A stretch of DNA of 64,000 bases, from contig OU452221.1 of NCBI GenBank assembly GCA_911728455.2, forward strand, positions 4,058,290 to 4,122,289, written 5' to 3'. The DNA comes from Marthasterias glacialis (taxonomy: Eukaryota > Echinodermata > Asteroidea > Forcipulatida > Asteriidae). Below the pieces are notes generated by a model. That model did not search any database. It saw nothing but the letters and a program-made list of their open reading frames with translations, and was not told the DNA's origin. Each line of letters opens with the position of its first letter. Position 1 is the first letter of the stretch. This document shows positions 12,101-20,259 of this stretch, piece by piece. The position numbers and the translations under genes were made by a program.

Positions 12101-15100
12101 GACGGAATCCTGAATGACGAGTTAATTGACCACATGTGGAAGCAGTTCCCCCAAAAGAAGAAGCCGCTGCTGTGTCTGATGGATAAGTTTGATTTACTGT
12201 GTGAACGTGTCCATCAGGTATTAAAGGGCCCAAGAAGTGGTCTTTTTTTCACTCTCAATTTTTTTCGGGATTAATATATGGCTATTTATTAATAAAAAAA
12301 AAATAATCCTTACTATACTCTTTATAAGCTTTAAAAGAGCTATTAACTTTTAATTTATCGCTCAAAAGTTGTACTATCCATTTTGATATCGCCTTTGTAC
12401 AATGTACATTCCTGATCATTAGACTCTGGTATGTTTCACTGCAGCAATACGCCTTTACGCCTATTGTCCATGTAACAAAAGCCAAAATAGCAACAGATTT
12501 GTCCAGAGAAACTAAGCCTCTGAAGTTACATAAGTTATGCAAACGTAGCACATCTACATGTATAGATCGCCGCGCAACGATTGACAGCATTTACCTCTTT
12601 CTACGTCACAATTTTCCCCTTCTAGGGGCGTTGGTTTCGCCCCTAATTGTTCTTTTCTGAAACGTACCTGCTATAAAAATTTTTGAGCATACTTGCATTT
12701 ATAGGGCCTGTGTTATTATGGCCTTTCCTTTTTAGTTAAAACTGGAAAAAAAAACATACCACTTTATAAGCCCATTTTTTGGGGGGGGGGGGTGGGGGCA
12801 ATTGTGGGCAATTAAAGCTGTAGTTTGTGTGTAAATTTTTCTAAAACCCCTTTTCAGCGCTCTTGTTAATCTGATGTGTAGGAAAAAAAGGTATATATTG
12901 TATGCGTGAGACCAGAAAACTAGTTTTAAACATTGAGAAATACTACATAAAAGCTTATAAAATGTAACATTTTATTATAGAGGGGGGGGGGGGAGTATGG
13001 ACATCAATGTCGGCATTACCTTCATCTTGAAGCCGGAACATTCAGGAACATTTTAAACCCAAATTTTGCTGCGACTTTTAAAGTTATGTCAGTTTTTGTA
13101 AAACGCGTTATAGGCCCCCGGTGTGTTTTAAATCAACTGTACGCAACGAGCCGCGTGTAGTGACATGGTGTATGATAAAGTACAATAAGTATGAGTTATA
13201 CAAGGAAACTTGGCATTACATGTACCGGTACTACTTTCCACTTTATAAACACTTAAAAGAATGGATCTCCAACCTACGGAAGCTACGGAAGCGTAGTTAG
13301 GACATACCGAACAAGAAAAAAAAATCATGCTCCACTATTCCGCCCGGGCGGATTACTATTCCGTCCGGGCGAAATACTATTCCGCCCGGGCGGATTATCA
13401 TTCCGCCTGGGCAAATTACTATTTTGATTACTATAGCAATCCGCCCGGGCGAAATAGCAATTCGCCCGGGCGGAATTGTAATTCACCCCGGCGGAATAGT
13501 AATCCGCCCGGGCTTTTGACTTTTTGCCTATTTTGGCGCAGTTTAAAATCTCCTGGCCCACTGTGCATCGGCTGTACGTACCGACCTCTACCAACTGAGC
13601 TATCCAGCCCTATGTTGGTGGTTACTATTTATTACTATTATTATTATTAAATAAATAACAGTGGTTTTTCATATCACATTTTTGGGGGCTAAGATCTAAG
13701 CGATGAAATGTTTCTTGCAGGTCGATGATAAAGTATCATACTATGTACCTTCAATGCTGCAAAAACGGACACCATCAGCAAGCAGCAAAACATCAAATGA
13801 ATTTTTTGTGGACTTTGAAAGCTTTCTCCCAGGTAGTATTTGTACTAATAGTGTTCGTACATGTAGTTATTGTGCAGTTGTATAAAATTCCCCAAGTTCC
13901 TGAACTGTGGCATCTCATGTTCCTCAAATGCTCTAATTGGATCATTCAAAGTGAATTTATGAAGTACGACAGCCTGTGTTTTTTTTTCCCACACAGAGAC
14001 TCTGGAAAGCTCTGGGTAAACGCAATGCTTGTCACACATTTGGTAAAACCAACATAAAATTCTCTATCCCCATTCCAATAGCACATGTGCAGCTAAGAAA
14101 TTATTTCGGCACCCGCTGCTAATTGCAGGATTCAAACCGACCTCTCTGTGGTCACTGGGCATGCCAGAATGCAGGGGGTCGTAGGTTCGATCCATGTAGC
14201 CTATAAAAAAAAAATCCCGCAGAACTGAGAAAGCACTGTGTACACAATGCTAAATATCACACATCATTGTAGGGTATTAAGCAAAAAAATAACAAAGTGA
14301 CTTTTTAATTGTTGTATCCGTCAGATGGATTGTTTCATCGACTAGTTGTACGTGCGTTGAGATGGTCACAGGAAATGGGAGGAGCACACCCTGGTCTGGA
14401 GTACTATCGAGGAAGCTTCTTCGTTGATGTACAGCACGAATTTGTTCTGCAAATGGAACGGAAGAATGATCTGGCCTACATTCGAGTAAATGAAGTGTTT
14501 GTTTTTTGTTTGCAAGCATTTGAGTGGAGGAGGCTTGTCCCCCCGCCCCCTTTCCGGGCTTGTGCCATTCTGAATGGATATGTTGTTATTGTTATTGCTT
14601 ATTATTGTTATTATTGTTATAACCTACTATCTAGTAGATTGTGGAACCCACTGTTTCACCATCCAGAACCATTTACACGATTCACTGATCATACATGGTT
14701 GTATACATTTTGATCCATAAGGTAAAACTAGGAAAAGGTGTGTACAAAGCTATGGGCAAGTGTGAGGAATGGATTTTTGAATGGTTTCAAACGATCAGTC
14801 AGCAGGAAGGTTAATCAATTCACATGTAAGGAAATTTCGGTGGTCCGTTTGGTGTAGCGGTATCTTGCCTCGCCTTCCACCTCTAGGACCCCGGTTTGAA
14901 TACTGCTGGGGGCACTTCGTGGATTGGGTTTTCAGTCCCTACCTGATTGTGTGGGTTTTCCCTAGAATGGGGTTTTCCTCCCACATCTAAAACTAAACCT
15001 TCCTTCCTTGTCTTCTCTCCGAGGGATTCTTGGCTAGTACAGTGATTAAGTTCGCTTTTCTTAGAATCCTTGGCTTCACAACCAGAATTTAAAAAAAAGA

Positions 15101-16097
15101 TAACTGCCAGTTTAGGGTAAGGCACACCCCACTCCTTTAGAATGGAGTAGCCTTAGTAGTTGCATCTAAGGAGTTGTATGTAGAACCATAGAGAAGGAAA
15201 CATCCTTTCCCTATGGTAGAACCAAGGATTTATCATTGTTATGCTTGGGTAAGCCAAGCTCATGTTGACTGTACATGCACACACACACTGCCTCTTGCTC
15301 TGTGGATGGCCTTGAGCCAACACATGTCAGTCAGTACTTGGAAGTCTTAGCTTAGTTTTAGCACAGATATAGTTTGTATATTGGCTAGGCTAATACAAAT
15401 TAATAGTCCTACAGCTCCTTTAGGCTATCTAGTTATTGTATGTACATATAAATATAGTTAGTTTAGTTTCTTGTAATATAAATTGAACGGACGTGCTCTA
15501 GTGTTGGTTGTAGCACACAGGCCACCCCTAAACAGAACGCAGAAGTTCATCCATCCAGTGTACCCTGATCCTGCTAAAGAGCACATTTAGAGGAATAGGG
15601 GTAAGTATAGGTTATTTTTGTAGCTTCACATAAATGCTCCCCTCACTTCTATAACTTTTACTTCTTTTGAAGGTGAGTGTTATATTGGCACCAGAGCATG
15701 GCGGCAAGAAAAGACGAAAAAAGGAAGACAAGGTGAAAAGAAGAAAGACGCCATCTCCTGAGGTTACAAAGAAGGTTTGTGCGGATTAGAAACTGTCCAC
15801 CTGTTGAAACTGATTACATTAAAAAAAAGGGATCCTGGTATTTTGACAGACTAAAGATGTCCTGTCTTCGTTTTCACGTACAAAACTAATGGGGGCAGGG
15901 CTAAAAAAAATTAAGCCCAAACAATGGGGGAACAAACAAATGTGCCCTTACACTCACCAACTTAAGGGGCACTTTATACAATGGAACAATGTTACCCCAC
16001 AAGGTTTTTTCTTTGTTCTAGTGCTACCCCACAGAGGAATTCTTCAGAAAAGGGAATAATAGAACAACAATAGGAGGACCCCGTAACTGCCATATGC

Positions 16098-16128
<31 letters not shown>

Positions 16129-16256
16129 GGGGGGGGGGTGTTTACCCGTTAAAACCGAGGACTTTAACAAAAGGGTTCTGGGTGTTCCAACAGAGTTAGG
16201 ACGTCCAAACAATGGGAGGACAAAGAGGATGTCCTCGATTCAAGGGGTCGACAAAC

Positions 16257-16291
<35 letters not shown>

Positions 16292-16442
16292 GGCACACAC
16301 ACCGTTGTGGGGACATTTATACAATGGAACAAAGGTCCCCACAACGTTTTTCTTTGTCAAACTCTGTCCCCACAGAGGGATTCTTTAGAAAAGGGAATAA
16401 TAGAACAACAATAGGGAGTCCCCACAACTCGGTGTTAAAAAG

Positions 16443-16487
<45 letters not shown>

Positions 16488-19308
16488 GGGGGGGGGGGTG
16501 GTATGGCATCTGGAGCTTTGAAAGCAGGATGTGATGTTAGTCCGTGTTATTACACCTTGCTTGGATGGCCGTCACAAATTTGCCAACGGCTGCAAAAAGC
16601 AAGCTACATGTCATGATAGGTCATGTGTTGTTGATGCATTTCTTAATTCTATTTTTTTTTTCTGGTAAGAGATGATTTGTTTTCTATCTGGGTGAAACTT
16701 TGAAGTTTTTTGTGGGTTGGAGTGGGGGTGGGGGTGGGGGGGGGGATAATAAGCTTGTCTTGGCAATCCAGTTTGACAGATTTTTCATTGAGACCTTGTG
16801 TCACCTCTGGTCCTTGCTCTGTGGTGGGGCTTTTGTAGATATTTTTTTTTGCAGAGTTGAGAAGTCTTTGACTTGTATCTGAATTCAGACTTTTTTATAT
16901 CCATTTGTTGAAAATGAATAGCTGTTGAGTTTCTTCCAGATATGAAGAAATCCTGCTCTTTGATCTAGGGTTCCCAGAAGCCCATTGAAATCTATAACTC
17001 CAGGGGTTACCAAAAGGTGGAAATGCCATCATTTCTCCATCTTCTAAATTTTTGGAATTTGTTTCAGATATTTTGGTCAGGAATGACTCTGACGCCTGTT
17101 TTTGTCTCAAATTTGTATTGAAATTTTGAACAGGTGCTTGAATTTGTGAAAAATCAGCTTCAAAACCTGAAGGACCTTTGGATCAAGCGCATCTACTACA
17201 GCCTCGCCTTTCAATGTCCATGCGGTCGTGGGTCTATACACTTCCTTCCGCTTGATGAGTGCTTGGAAAAGACAAGTGTTGTTTGCAGAACGGAGAAGAT
17301 GCCACAGTTTGTGATAAAGACGCGTCGGTTTAAAGCAATGTTTGAACAAGAGATAAGTGCCGCCCAAGACTTGATGGACACAGGTAAGCTGTTGTAGACA
17401 CAGTCCATACTTGACAATGATGTGAATGCTGGGAGGACATTGAACAGGAATTTTCTGGATTTCGTTTTTTATTTTTTATTTGTGGTGTCTCCCAGATTTG
17501 TTTGCTTTGCAGGTAAGCACGCAAAAGCTGTTGACAGACAATTTAGCTTGTTTACTACACAACCATTAGGCTTCATTTTGCTAAAATGATACTATACTCA
17601 GAAGATAACAAAATGCAATAAGCTTAGCCAATATGTGATTTGTCGCCACAGCTTGACACTGCAATTTATTTAAGTGCTATTAATACCGGCAAATAAACGC
17701 CAAATAATAACACTATTTAAAACAACAATTTGTAAAATGGCAAGGAGTTGGATACCAGACATAGGGCAAACCGGCTTAGACAGTCAAACAAAACATACAT
17801 GTAACCGATGGACAACCATAAACATACACATGGCCACACCAAGGACTACCACACCCTTACCAAAGTTGCCACTCCAACAACATAAGTGACAACACCAAGG
17901 ACTATCCCGAGCCCTTTATCCAAAGTGGCCACACCAAATATTACCACGCCCTAACCAAAGTGACCACACCAAGGACAATCGCGCCCTTTTTCAAAAGTGG
18001 CCACACCAAGGGGGGTACCACATCCCTTACAACATAAACACAGCTGAGCTAGGACAACCACGCTCAGGTGTATCCACATATAAACTAAGAAAAAAAATTC
18101 CCTCCAAAACGGTAACAAGCGACTTACCAATATTATGCTCTCATTGGCTAACCTTTCTAACTTAAGGACCAATCAAATCGTTTTTGCCACTACGCCTTTG
18201 CTGATTGGTTGTTGGCCCGAACATCTGACCCCCCCCCCCCCCAAACCAGTATAAATAGCTTCACACATCACAATTGCCAGAATAGGCTTGCATGTTTAAC
18301 GTCCACACATTACTGTACAGTACGTGCACATTAGCCTGATCCATCACGTATGAATGACAACGGCCGATCCAAGCCTTGAACGCACAGACTAGGAAATGTG
18401 ATATGGTATGCTGAGCATAAAGCATTTGATCATAAAATTGATCAAATGAAATACTTTGGCTCCTAGATCTAAGCAAAAAGATTATTGTACAGTATAATGT
18501 AAGATTTACTTCTTCCATTCCCCCCACCATTTTTTTGTTGCGTGAGGTGATTGCTCAAAGTCAAAATAGGAATGTTTCGGTCACACGTGTGGTCGTATAA
18601 ACCTTGTTTTTTTTTAAATGCAACATTTTGTTTCTGAAATGGATGGTTACAAGTGTAGCCGTCCATTTCAGAAACGGTTACACTTTTACAAAATAACGGT
18701 AACGTTGTGAGTGGGAAGCCATAGGGATAGTTTTGTCAGGGGGACGGGAAAAACAAAACAGAATCCCGGCGGCAACTGCATGTGCAAGGCAGTATCACAT
18801 GCTTAGAAACAATGCTTTACAGACCACTTTAAGTGCGGAACTACGGTAAAGCAGTGGCATGATAATGAGCCCACAACTTATGCACAAGATTCAACATTGA
18901 GTTTAACATCTGTATGTCCATTACAATTTTACTTTCATAACACTATCCTCTATTTGCCAAGTACAAAAACTAACTACTCACATTTGAATTGTTTATTCTT
19001 TAGTGGACAGAGGGCCGATGAGTGATTTCCACCTTGATATCATTGCAAACCTCCTCGGACAGGAGTGGGAAAGACTAGCCACCAAATTTGGATTCAAAAG
19101 GAACGATATTTACAAGTTCAGAGAGAACTCAAAATATTCAGTCCATGGCCAAATATTCGGCATGCTCAAAGCATGGAAGCAGAAGCGACAGCAAAATGTG
19201 GAAAAAATGAAAAAGGAGCTTGTAAAAGCATTGAAGGAACTTGATCGTCCTGAGGTGGCACGAGAGGTAGAAAACTATACTGGAGCTGAAGCGGATACTA
19301 CTACGTAG
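142..19308 (+). CDS. ROCO-family protein (ROC-COR) with C-terminal death domain, 5' end outside the window
   Basis: Eleven exons join in phase to 614 codons plus stop: 142-231, 1172-1366, 2336-2449, 9061-9219, 10872-11072, 12062-12217, 13721-13832, 14325-14485, 15673-15774, 17134-17383, 19004-19308. All have AG/GT borders. The first three give the end of a ROC (Ras-of-complex) GTPase domain, with the G4-like motif IVGTHRNS. The next exons give a COR domain (PLHWLQ, GHIVYFGG, LDPQWLIDAF), as in MFHAS1/MASL1 and DAPK1. Exon 9 encodes a very basic stretch. The last exon encodes a death domain (DIIANLLGQEWERLATKFGF), a lysine-rich helix and the stop. ROCO proteins are intracellular GTPase-regulated scaffolds; death domains recruit partners in apoptosis or innate signalling. 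In the usual THxD guanine-specificity motif the Asp is Asn here. The N-terminal part (LRR, ankyrin or kinase) would lie left of the window, so MFHAS1-like versus DAPK-like cannot be settled. Confidence 0.9.
232..1171. other. AT-rich intron of the ROCO gene
   Basis: Intron between the first two visible exons. It is AT-rich, with short poly-A and TATA runs near 930-975. No coding signal or clear repeat was seen. Confidence 0.6.
1408..1612. mobile_element. dispersed repeat with 'GGCATAGCCA' inverted ends
   Basis: The left end reads AATGGCATAGCCAAGG and the right end GGCTATGCCACTGG, an inverted-repeat pair around a C-rich core. Related ends occur at 38975 (start only), 55805-56167 and 63508-63690, so this is a small foldback/MITE-like family whose members open with AGTGGC(G/A)TA(A/G)C. 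It sits in a ROCO intron. Confidence 0.6.
1635..1770 (+). mobile_element. degenerate SINE family A fragment
   Basis: Resembles the tRNA-derived SINE family A: a diverged GGCC..G..GTCCAGTG head, CTCAAG, GGGTTCTGGTCCC at the B-box position, then the ACACTTGTCTCTTGAGC segment and TAAGCTGTAGGTCC. It is an old, diverged copy. Confidence 0.55.
2506..2993. mobile_element. snap-back SINE (family H): inverted-repeat arms around a tRNA-like core, 13-bp TSD
   Basis: Flanked by a perfect 13-bp duplication AACTTTATGGCAT (2493-2505 and 2994-3006). Inside are complementary arms (about TGTGTTAAGCACTGTATA and TACAGTACTTAACACACATC), then a tRNA-like segment with an A-box-like TAGTGTAGTTGTTAAGAC and B-box GGGTTCGAATCCC (near 2800-2862), then a second right arm. 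The 3' end is A-rich (ATCCCCGATGCAAAAAATAA). A long TSD and A-rich end point to LINE-driven retroposition although the ends are palindromic. Related copies: 14099-14272, 32637-32735, 39246-39437 and 45618-45965. Confidence 0.75.
3160..3495 (-). mobile_element. SINE family A', reverse orientation
   Basis: Read on the minus strand it ends with AAGGTGCTACATAAATGGGT, preceded by the GGTGTTTCTGG-type and AAGTAATTGATAAGT-type body shared with 23882-24270 and 58455-58610. Plus-strand GAACTTGAACCCACACTCTG is the reversed B-box region, and CACTTGGCCTTCACAGG lies near the head. Confidence 0.65.
3640..3990 (+). repeat. dispersed repeat ending GAAAGCTAAGGCCATCAACC
   Basis: A second, shorter copy lies at 44430-44580. 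The two share CTATAAATGGATCTG and CGAAAGCTAAGGCCATCAAC followed by CCTACTAGTTTTAT. Class unknown; its position just before the SINE and LINE cluster suggests a retroelement fragment. Confidence 0.5.
4021..4063 (-). mobile_element. 3' piece of a tRNA-derived SINE (family E) split by the LINE
   Basis: GTGAGCAAAGAAAATTTGGC followed by TGATGCCGGA is the reverse complement of the segment just after the tRNA-like head at 8555-8590. Its continuation resumes at 8182 on the other side of the LINE, so the SINE was there before the LINE inserted. Confidence 0.75.
4314..7865 (+). CDS. LINE polyprotein: 2A-like N-terminal region, AP endonuclease, reverse transcriptase
   Basis: A single 1183-aa ORF. Residues 1-30 are hydrophobic and resemble a signal peptide. 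Residues 106-113 read DISVNPGP, matching the end of 2A ribosome-skipping peptides (D-V/I-E-x-N-P-G-P) except for Ser at the Glu position. An AP-like endonuclease domain spans about residues 228-445 (CLNTRSLKNK, TETWFT, GDFNIHVD, SDHFSV). The reverse transcriptase spans about residues 710-980 (ENYRPISNL, LDLSAAFDTVDH, GVPQGSCLGPFLF and the catalytic YADDTQLY). The C-terminus has the family-typical FGDRAFSVAAPKLWNALP and ends HLFKAAF. The enzyme nicks target DNA and copies its own RNA into it. Similarity is to the Jockey superfamily CR1/L2/Rex1 group; the exact clade needs a tree. Confidence 0.95.
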   Translation: MAVAISARARLLVFLHLLFILHKSQLVQIFADAKTVRNEYFVLSDQYMCLTNFVVPITPCHGVTLQLCRTGFNFSKVPLVKWSKHGQTTLVIPGHDPPHDITIFMDISVNPGPRIGCTSNDELHFMHTENSHSNMSSSTTIMYSRSQLFNIRKTFYHSIQPGLFSILKANGIFRFRGNRAGHCNYKCKIPVHIGHRLDCVHNRLALENRTPVLKHIVVNPADSSDDLFKLCCLNTRSLKNKTADFVSYAINSKADLFALTETWFTDMDVAHKVEATPPGFRLLDHPRKNRVGGGTALLFRDHLNVKKIAGDELDSFEFSEWSVGINSFKLRLVIIYRPPYSVSHPCTVNRFITDFADYLESIILASEPVLITGDFNIHVDISDDPNTIRFLTLLESMGLQQHVNKPTHEMGHTLDLVITRKSDMVLNSPPTPHHLFSDHFSVICNLQQNKSSFPAKQIVYRDIKSIDINCLKSDLVSSRLCRDTPQGLEELTNCYNTTLAATFNTHAPLKSKMVTARPRLPWFNQEINSALRMRRRAEKKWRRTNMASDLSEYKLIRNKVTFLLNKARCNFYKDFIESNSSDQRKLFRASKKLLGHSDDVLFPPFEDKMTLANDMGSFFVKKISNIHAKLDDLEVSTSVDRTFSFTSETLSSNFLFDSFIPLTESQVKQLVVNSSKGSCTLDPMPTNLVGECLDVLLPVLTKIINSSLVSGTFPTDWKEALICPLLKKHNLDMKLENYRPISNLQFISKLTERAVCDQLYCHMSKHSMFPVFQSSYRKHHSTETALIKVKNDLLMRMNSQHVILLILLDLSAAFDTVDHVILLKRLQSKFGVTGKALDWFSSYLSGRSQRVSIHGTLSEKFNINCGVPQGSCLGPFLFIVYASKLFDIVEHHLPDVHCYADDTQLYLSFRPDDISCQAAVTIMEDCIRDIRQWMLHDRLLINDAKSEFLIIGSKQQLKKINISNIMIGDAKVFPTTCVRNLGSWFDSELTMNTHINKACSAAFFHLHNIKRISQFLTQDSLLKLIHAFVTSRLDYCNSLLYGLPKAHIAKLQRVQNAAARIVTNTYRFEHITPIIRQLHWLPVSYRINFKILLLTFKALHGLSPKYLQDLVSIRKVSSYQLRSGNNGIFLDYPSGKMLTTFGDRAFSVAAPKLWNALPSHIRSEQKLASFKCIVKTHLFKAAF
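4629..4652 (+). other. 2A-like ribosome-skipping motif in the LINE ORF
   Basis: Codons 106-113 encode DISVNPGP after a hydrophobic run (DITIFM). In 2A peptides translation skips the Gly-Pro bond of NPG/P. 2A-like sequences near the N-terminus are known from sea urchin and other marine invertebrate non-LTR retrotransposons. The Glu-to-Ser change may reduce activity. Confidence 0.6.
8182..8440 (-). mobile_element. tRNA-derived SINE (family E), main part, interrupted by the LINE
   Basis: On the minus strand: a body (ACGTAAAAAGCTGTATCCAT, GTATCCCCGCTACTGCCG), then GCCCACCAAC, then a tRNA-like head GGTTAGCTCAGTTGGTAGAG with B-box GCGGGTTCGAGT at the LINE junction. The rest of the unit is at 4021-4063. 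It forms an inverted pair with 8500-8785. Confidence 0.75.
8500..8880 (+). mobile_element. tRNA-derived SINE (family E): head-body-head tandem
   Basis: The tRNA-like head (GGTTAGCTCAGTTGGTCAGA, B-box CGGGTTCGAGTCC) at 8500-8570 is followed by the body and by a second head at 8786-8860, a repeat period of about 286 bp. The T-stem is mispaired, so these are not functional tRNAs. Confidence 0.75.
8881..9022. repeat. TATA-type microsatellite tracts
   Basis: Two (TATA/TACA)n tracts (about 8886-8921 and 8986-9017) separate the SINE cluster from the next ROCO exon. Confidence 0.8.
9577..9838 (+). mobile_element. tRNA-derived SINE family B
   Basis: Contains GGGTTTCAGTATCTTATCCC at the head, then GCACTACGTGGATTGGGTTC, CCTCCCACATCTAAAACTGA and an end CCTTGGCTTCAGAACCAGAA. 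Further copies: 14839-15092 (+), 10312-10527 (-), 30600-30805 (-). Confidence 0.7.
10073..10200. mobile_element. foldback MITE with arms of about 60 bp
   Basis: A near-perfect inverted repeat: AATGGGAGACTTTTGAGACG at the left pairs with CGTTTCAAAAGTCTCCTATT at the right, with a short loop near 10131-10142. Copies at 46158-46274 and a diverged one at 40545-40701. Confidence 0.85.
10312..10527 (-). mobile_element. SINE family B, reverse orientation
   Basis: Plus strand shows GGGATTCGAACCGGGGTCCA (reversed B-box) and ACTGAGCCACCTGAATGCC (reversed head), with TTTTACATGTGGGAGGAAAA from the body. Confidence 0.7.
11073..12061. other. ROCO intron without recognised element
   Basis: Contains a C run and an A-rich/AAT tract (about 11430-11475). 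Otherwise unremarkable. Confidence 0.5.
12218..13332. other. ROCO intron with long G runs
   Basis: Two poly-G tracts (about 12779-12793 and 12982-12994). No gene or clear element. Confidence 0.5.
13333..13513. repeat. 21-bp array of CCGCCCGGGCGG palindromes
   Basis: Eight units at 21-22 bp spacing carry a CCCGGG-centred palindrome (about 13340, 13361, 13382, 13403, 13441, 13462, 13484, 13505). They are separated by AT-rich linkers of the ATTACTATT type. A short AT-rich break near 13415-13438 divides two half-arrays with opposite linker polarity. Confidence 0.85.
13575..13625 (-). mobile_element. SINE family E head fragment
   Basis: CTACCAACTGAGCTATCCAG is the reversed A-box region of the family E tRNA-like head, followed by CCCTATGTTGGTGG. 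Confidence 0.65.
14099..14272. mobile_element. snap-back SINE family H, diverged copy
   Basis: Shares CACCCGCTGCTAATTGCAGG, the GTAGGTTCGATCC B-box region, and an arm remnant AAAGCACTGTGTACACAATG ending in ATCACACATCA. Confidence 0.6.
14839..15092 (+). mobile_element. tRNA-derived SINE family B, well-preserved copy
   Basis: Head GTGGTCCGTTTGGTGTAGCG with A-box-like GGTGTAGCGG and B-box-like CCGGTTTGAATAC, then GTGGATTGGGTTTTCAGTCC and TTCCTCCCACATCTAAAACT, ending CTTGGCTTCACAACCAGAAT. Confidence 0.75.
15925..16500. repeat. duplicated segment of about 350 bp with (GT)n tracts
   Basis: The block TATACAATGGAACAA ... AAAAGGGAATAATAGAACAA occurs twice (about 15972-16080 and 16318-16415). Each is followed by a long GT microsatellite (16098-16127 and 16445-16481), with another at 16260-16287 and poly-G runs at the ends. 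Confidence 0.8.
17830..18020. repeat. degenerate tandem repeat in a ROCO intron
   Basis: About four imperfect units of 45-55 bp built on GTG(G/A)CCACACCAAGGACTA. Each contains CACACCAAGG or a variant. Confidence 0.6.
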
Positions 19309-19439
19309 TGCTTGAATATGAACTGCCTTGTGTAAGGAACCAGCTGCTGCGTCACACCTTGCTGTCACAGTTCTGCAACTGAGCATGTGTCTATCTATAG
19401 CCCCCTTTTTCACACTAGTTTATTCCCCGGGGCATCCCG

Positions 19440-19567
19440 GGAGCCGATGAGTGATATCCACCTTGATATCATTGCAAACCTCCTCGGAGAAGAATGGGAA
19501 ATACTAGCCACCAAATTGGGATTCGAAAAGAGCGATATTTACAAGTTCAGAGAGAACTCCAAAAATG
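19440..19567 (+). pseudogene. partial duplicate of the ROCO death-domain exon
   Basis: Encodes PMSDIHLDIIANLLGEEW and ILATKLGFEKSDIYKFRENS, matching the first half of the functional exon (19015-19142) with scattered amino-acid changes (e.g. Q to E, F to L, K to E). The second half of the domain is missing and replaced by repeat-derived sequence. The nearest upstream AG sites do not give the phase required by the preceding donor at 17383, so simple alternative use is unlikely. Confidence 0.8.
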
Positions 19568-19695
19568 GTTTGTCATATAGTGTGAAACGTGCAACCAGAA
19601 CCCTGGGGATTAAGGACCCTGGGACTGTGCATGTGGGAAGAGTGTAAAGTGTTCAGTGCAAAAGACAAACAGCCGAAGTAAGGAAAAGAGTGCTA

Positions 19696-19701
19696 AATAA
19701 A
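19696..19701 (+). promoter_or_regulatory. possible poly(A) signal for the ROCO transcript
   Basis: AATAAA about 390 bp after the stop codon, inside the putative transposon. Position only; no transcript evidence. Confidence 0.3.
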
Positions 19702-20259
19702 TGACAAGGTCTGTGTTCTGGCATGGACAAAGGATGGTTATAGCAATTTGTTTTTACAGATTTGTACTGAAGAATTCATAAAGTGGTGTTGTATTTGAAA
19801 GAAATTTCGTATCAACTGAAATACATCCCAAAGAATTTGTCAGTCTTCCAAAGATATGATTTTAACAGGCTGAATTTGGAATTGGTTCAAATGAGGTCGT
19901 CTCCACTGAACTTTCATTACACGCCTATACAGTGCACAGGATTGCACACTTCCAGAGAGTAAGCCACAGCAGTGACTTCCACCAGCCAAGAAATTCAGTG
20001 TGGTTTGATACAGTGTGAAACGTGCAACCGGAACCCCACAGGGATTAAGGACCCAGGGACTATGCATGTGGGAACAAAGTCAAAGTGTTCAGGGGAAACC
20101 GTGGGGGTAAAAAACACCGGGGCCTCCCCACGGTGGTATTTCCCAGGGGGTAAGAGATGCAGTGTGAAAAGGGTCTTTCACTCCAGCATCCAATCTGAGA
20201 CTTGTGAGAAGGTTGACGTATCAAACATCCTTTGACCTTCGTCAGTTCTTGGCTCCTTG

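Larger units (their letters stand above)
19398..20174. mobile_element. putative DNA transposon carrying a copied death-domain exon
   Basis: The left end CCCCCTTTTTCACACTAG and right end AGTGTGAAAAGGGT are inverted complements, with weaker inverted similarity continuing inward (TTATTCCCC / GGGGGTAA). Inside are the death-exon copy (19440-19567) and two copies of an AGTGTGAAACGTGCAACC block (about 19588 and 20007). No clear target-site duplication was seen. Confidence 0.5.

Noticed and set aside
13325-13650. Overlapping plus and minus ORFs with repeated SARADYYSA/PPGRNSN peptides
   Set aside because: Both are products of the CCCGGG palindrome array read in different frames.
19387-19647. Alternative last exon encoding a second death domain
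   Set aside because: The phase of the preceding donor (17383) does not fit the AG sites before the copy, and the second half of the domain is missing, so it is better described as a pseudo-exon in a repeat.
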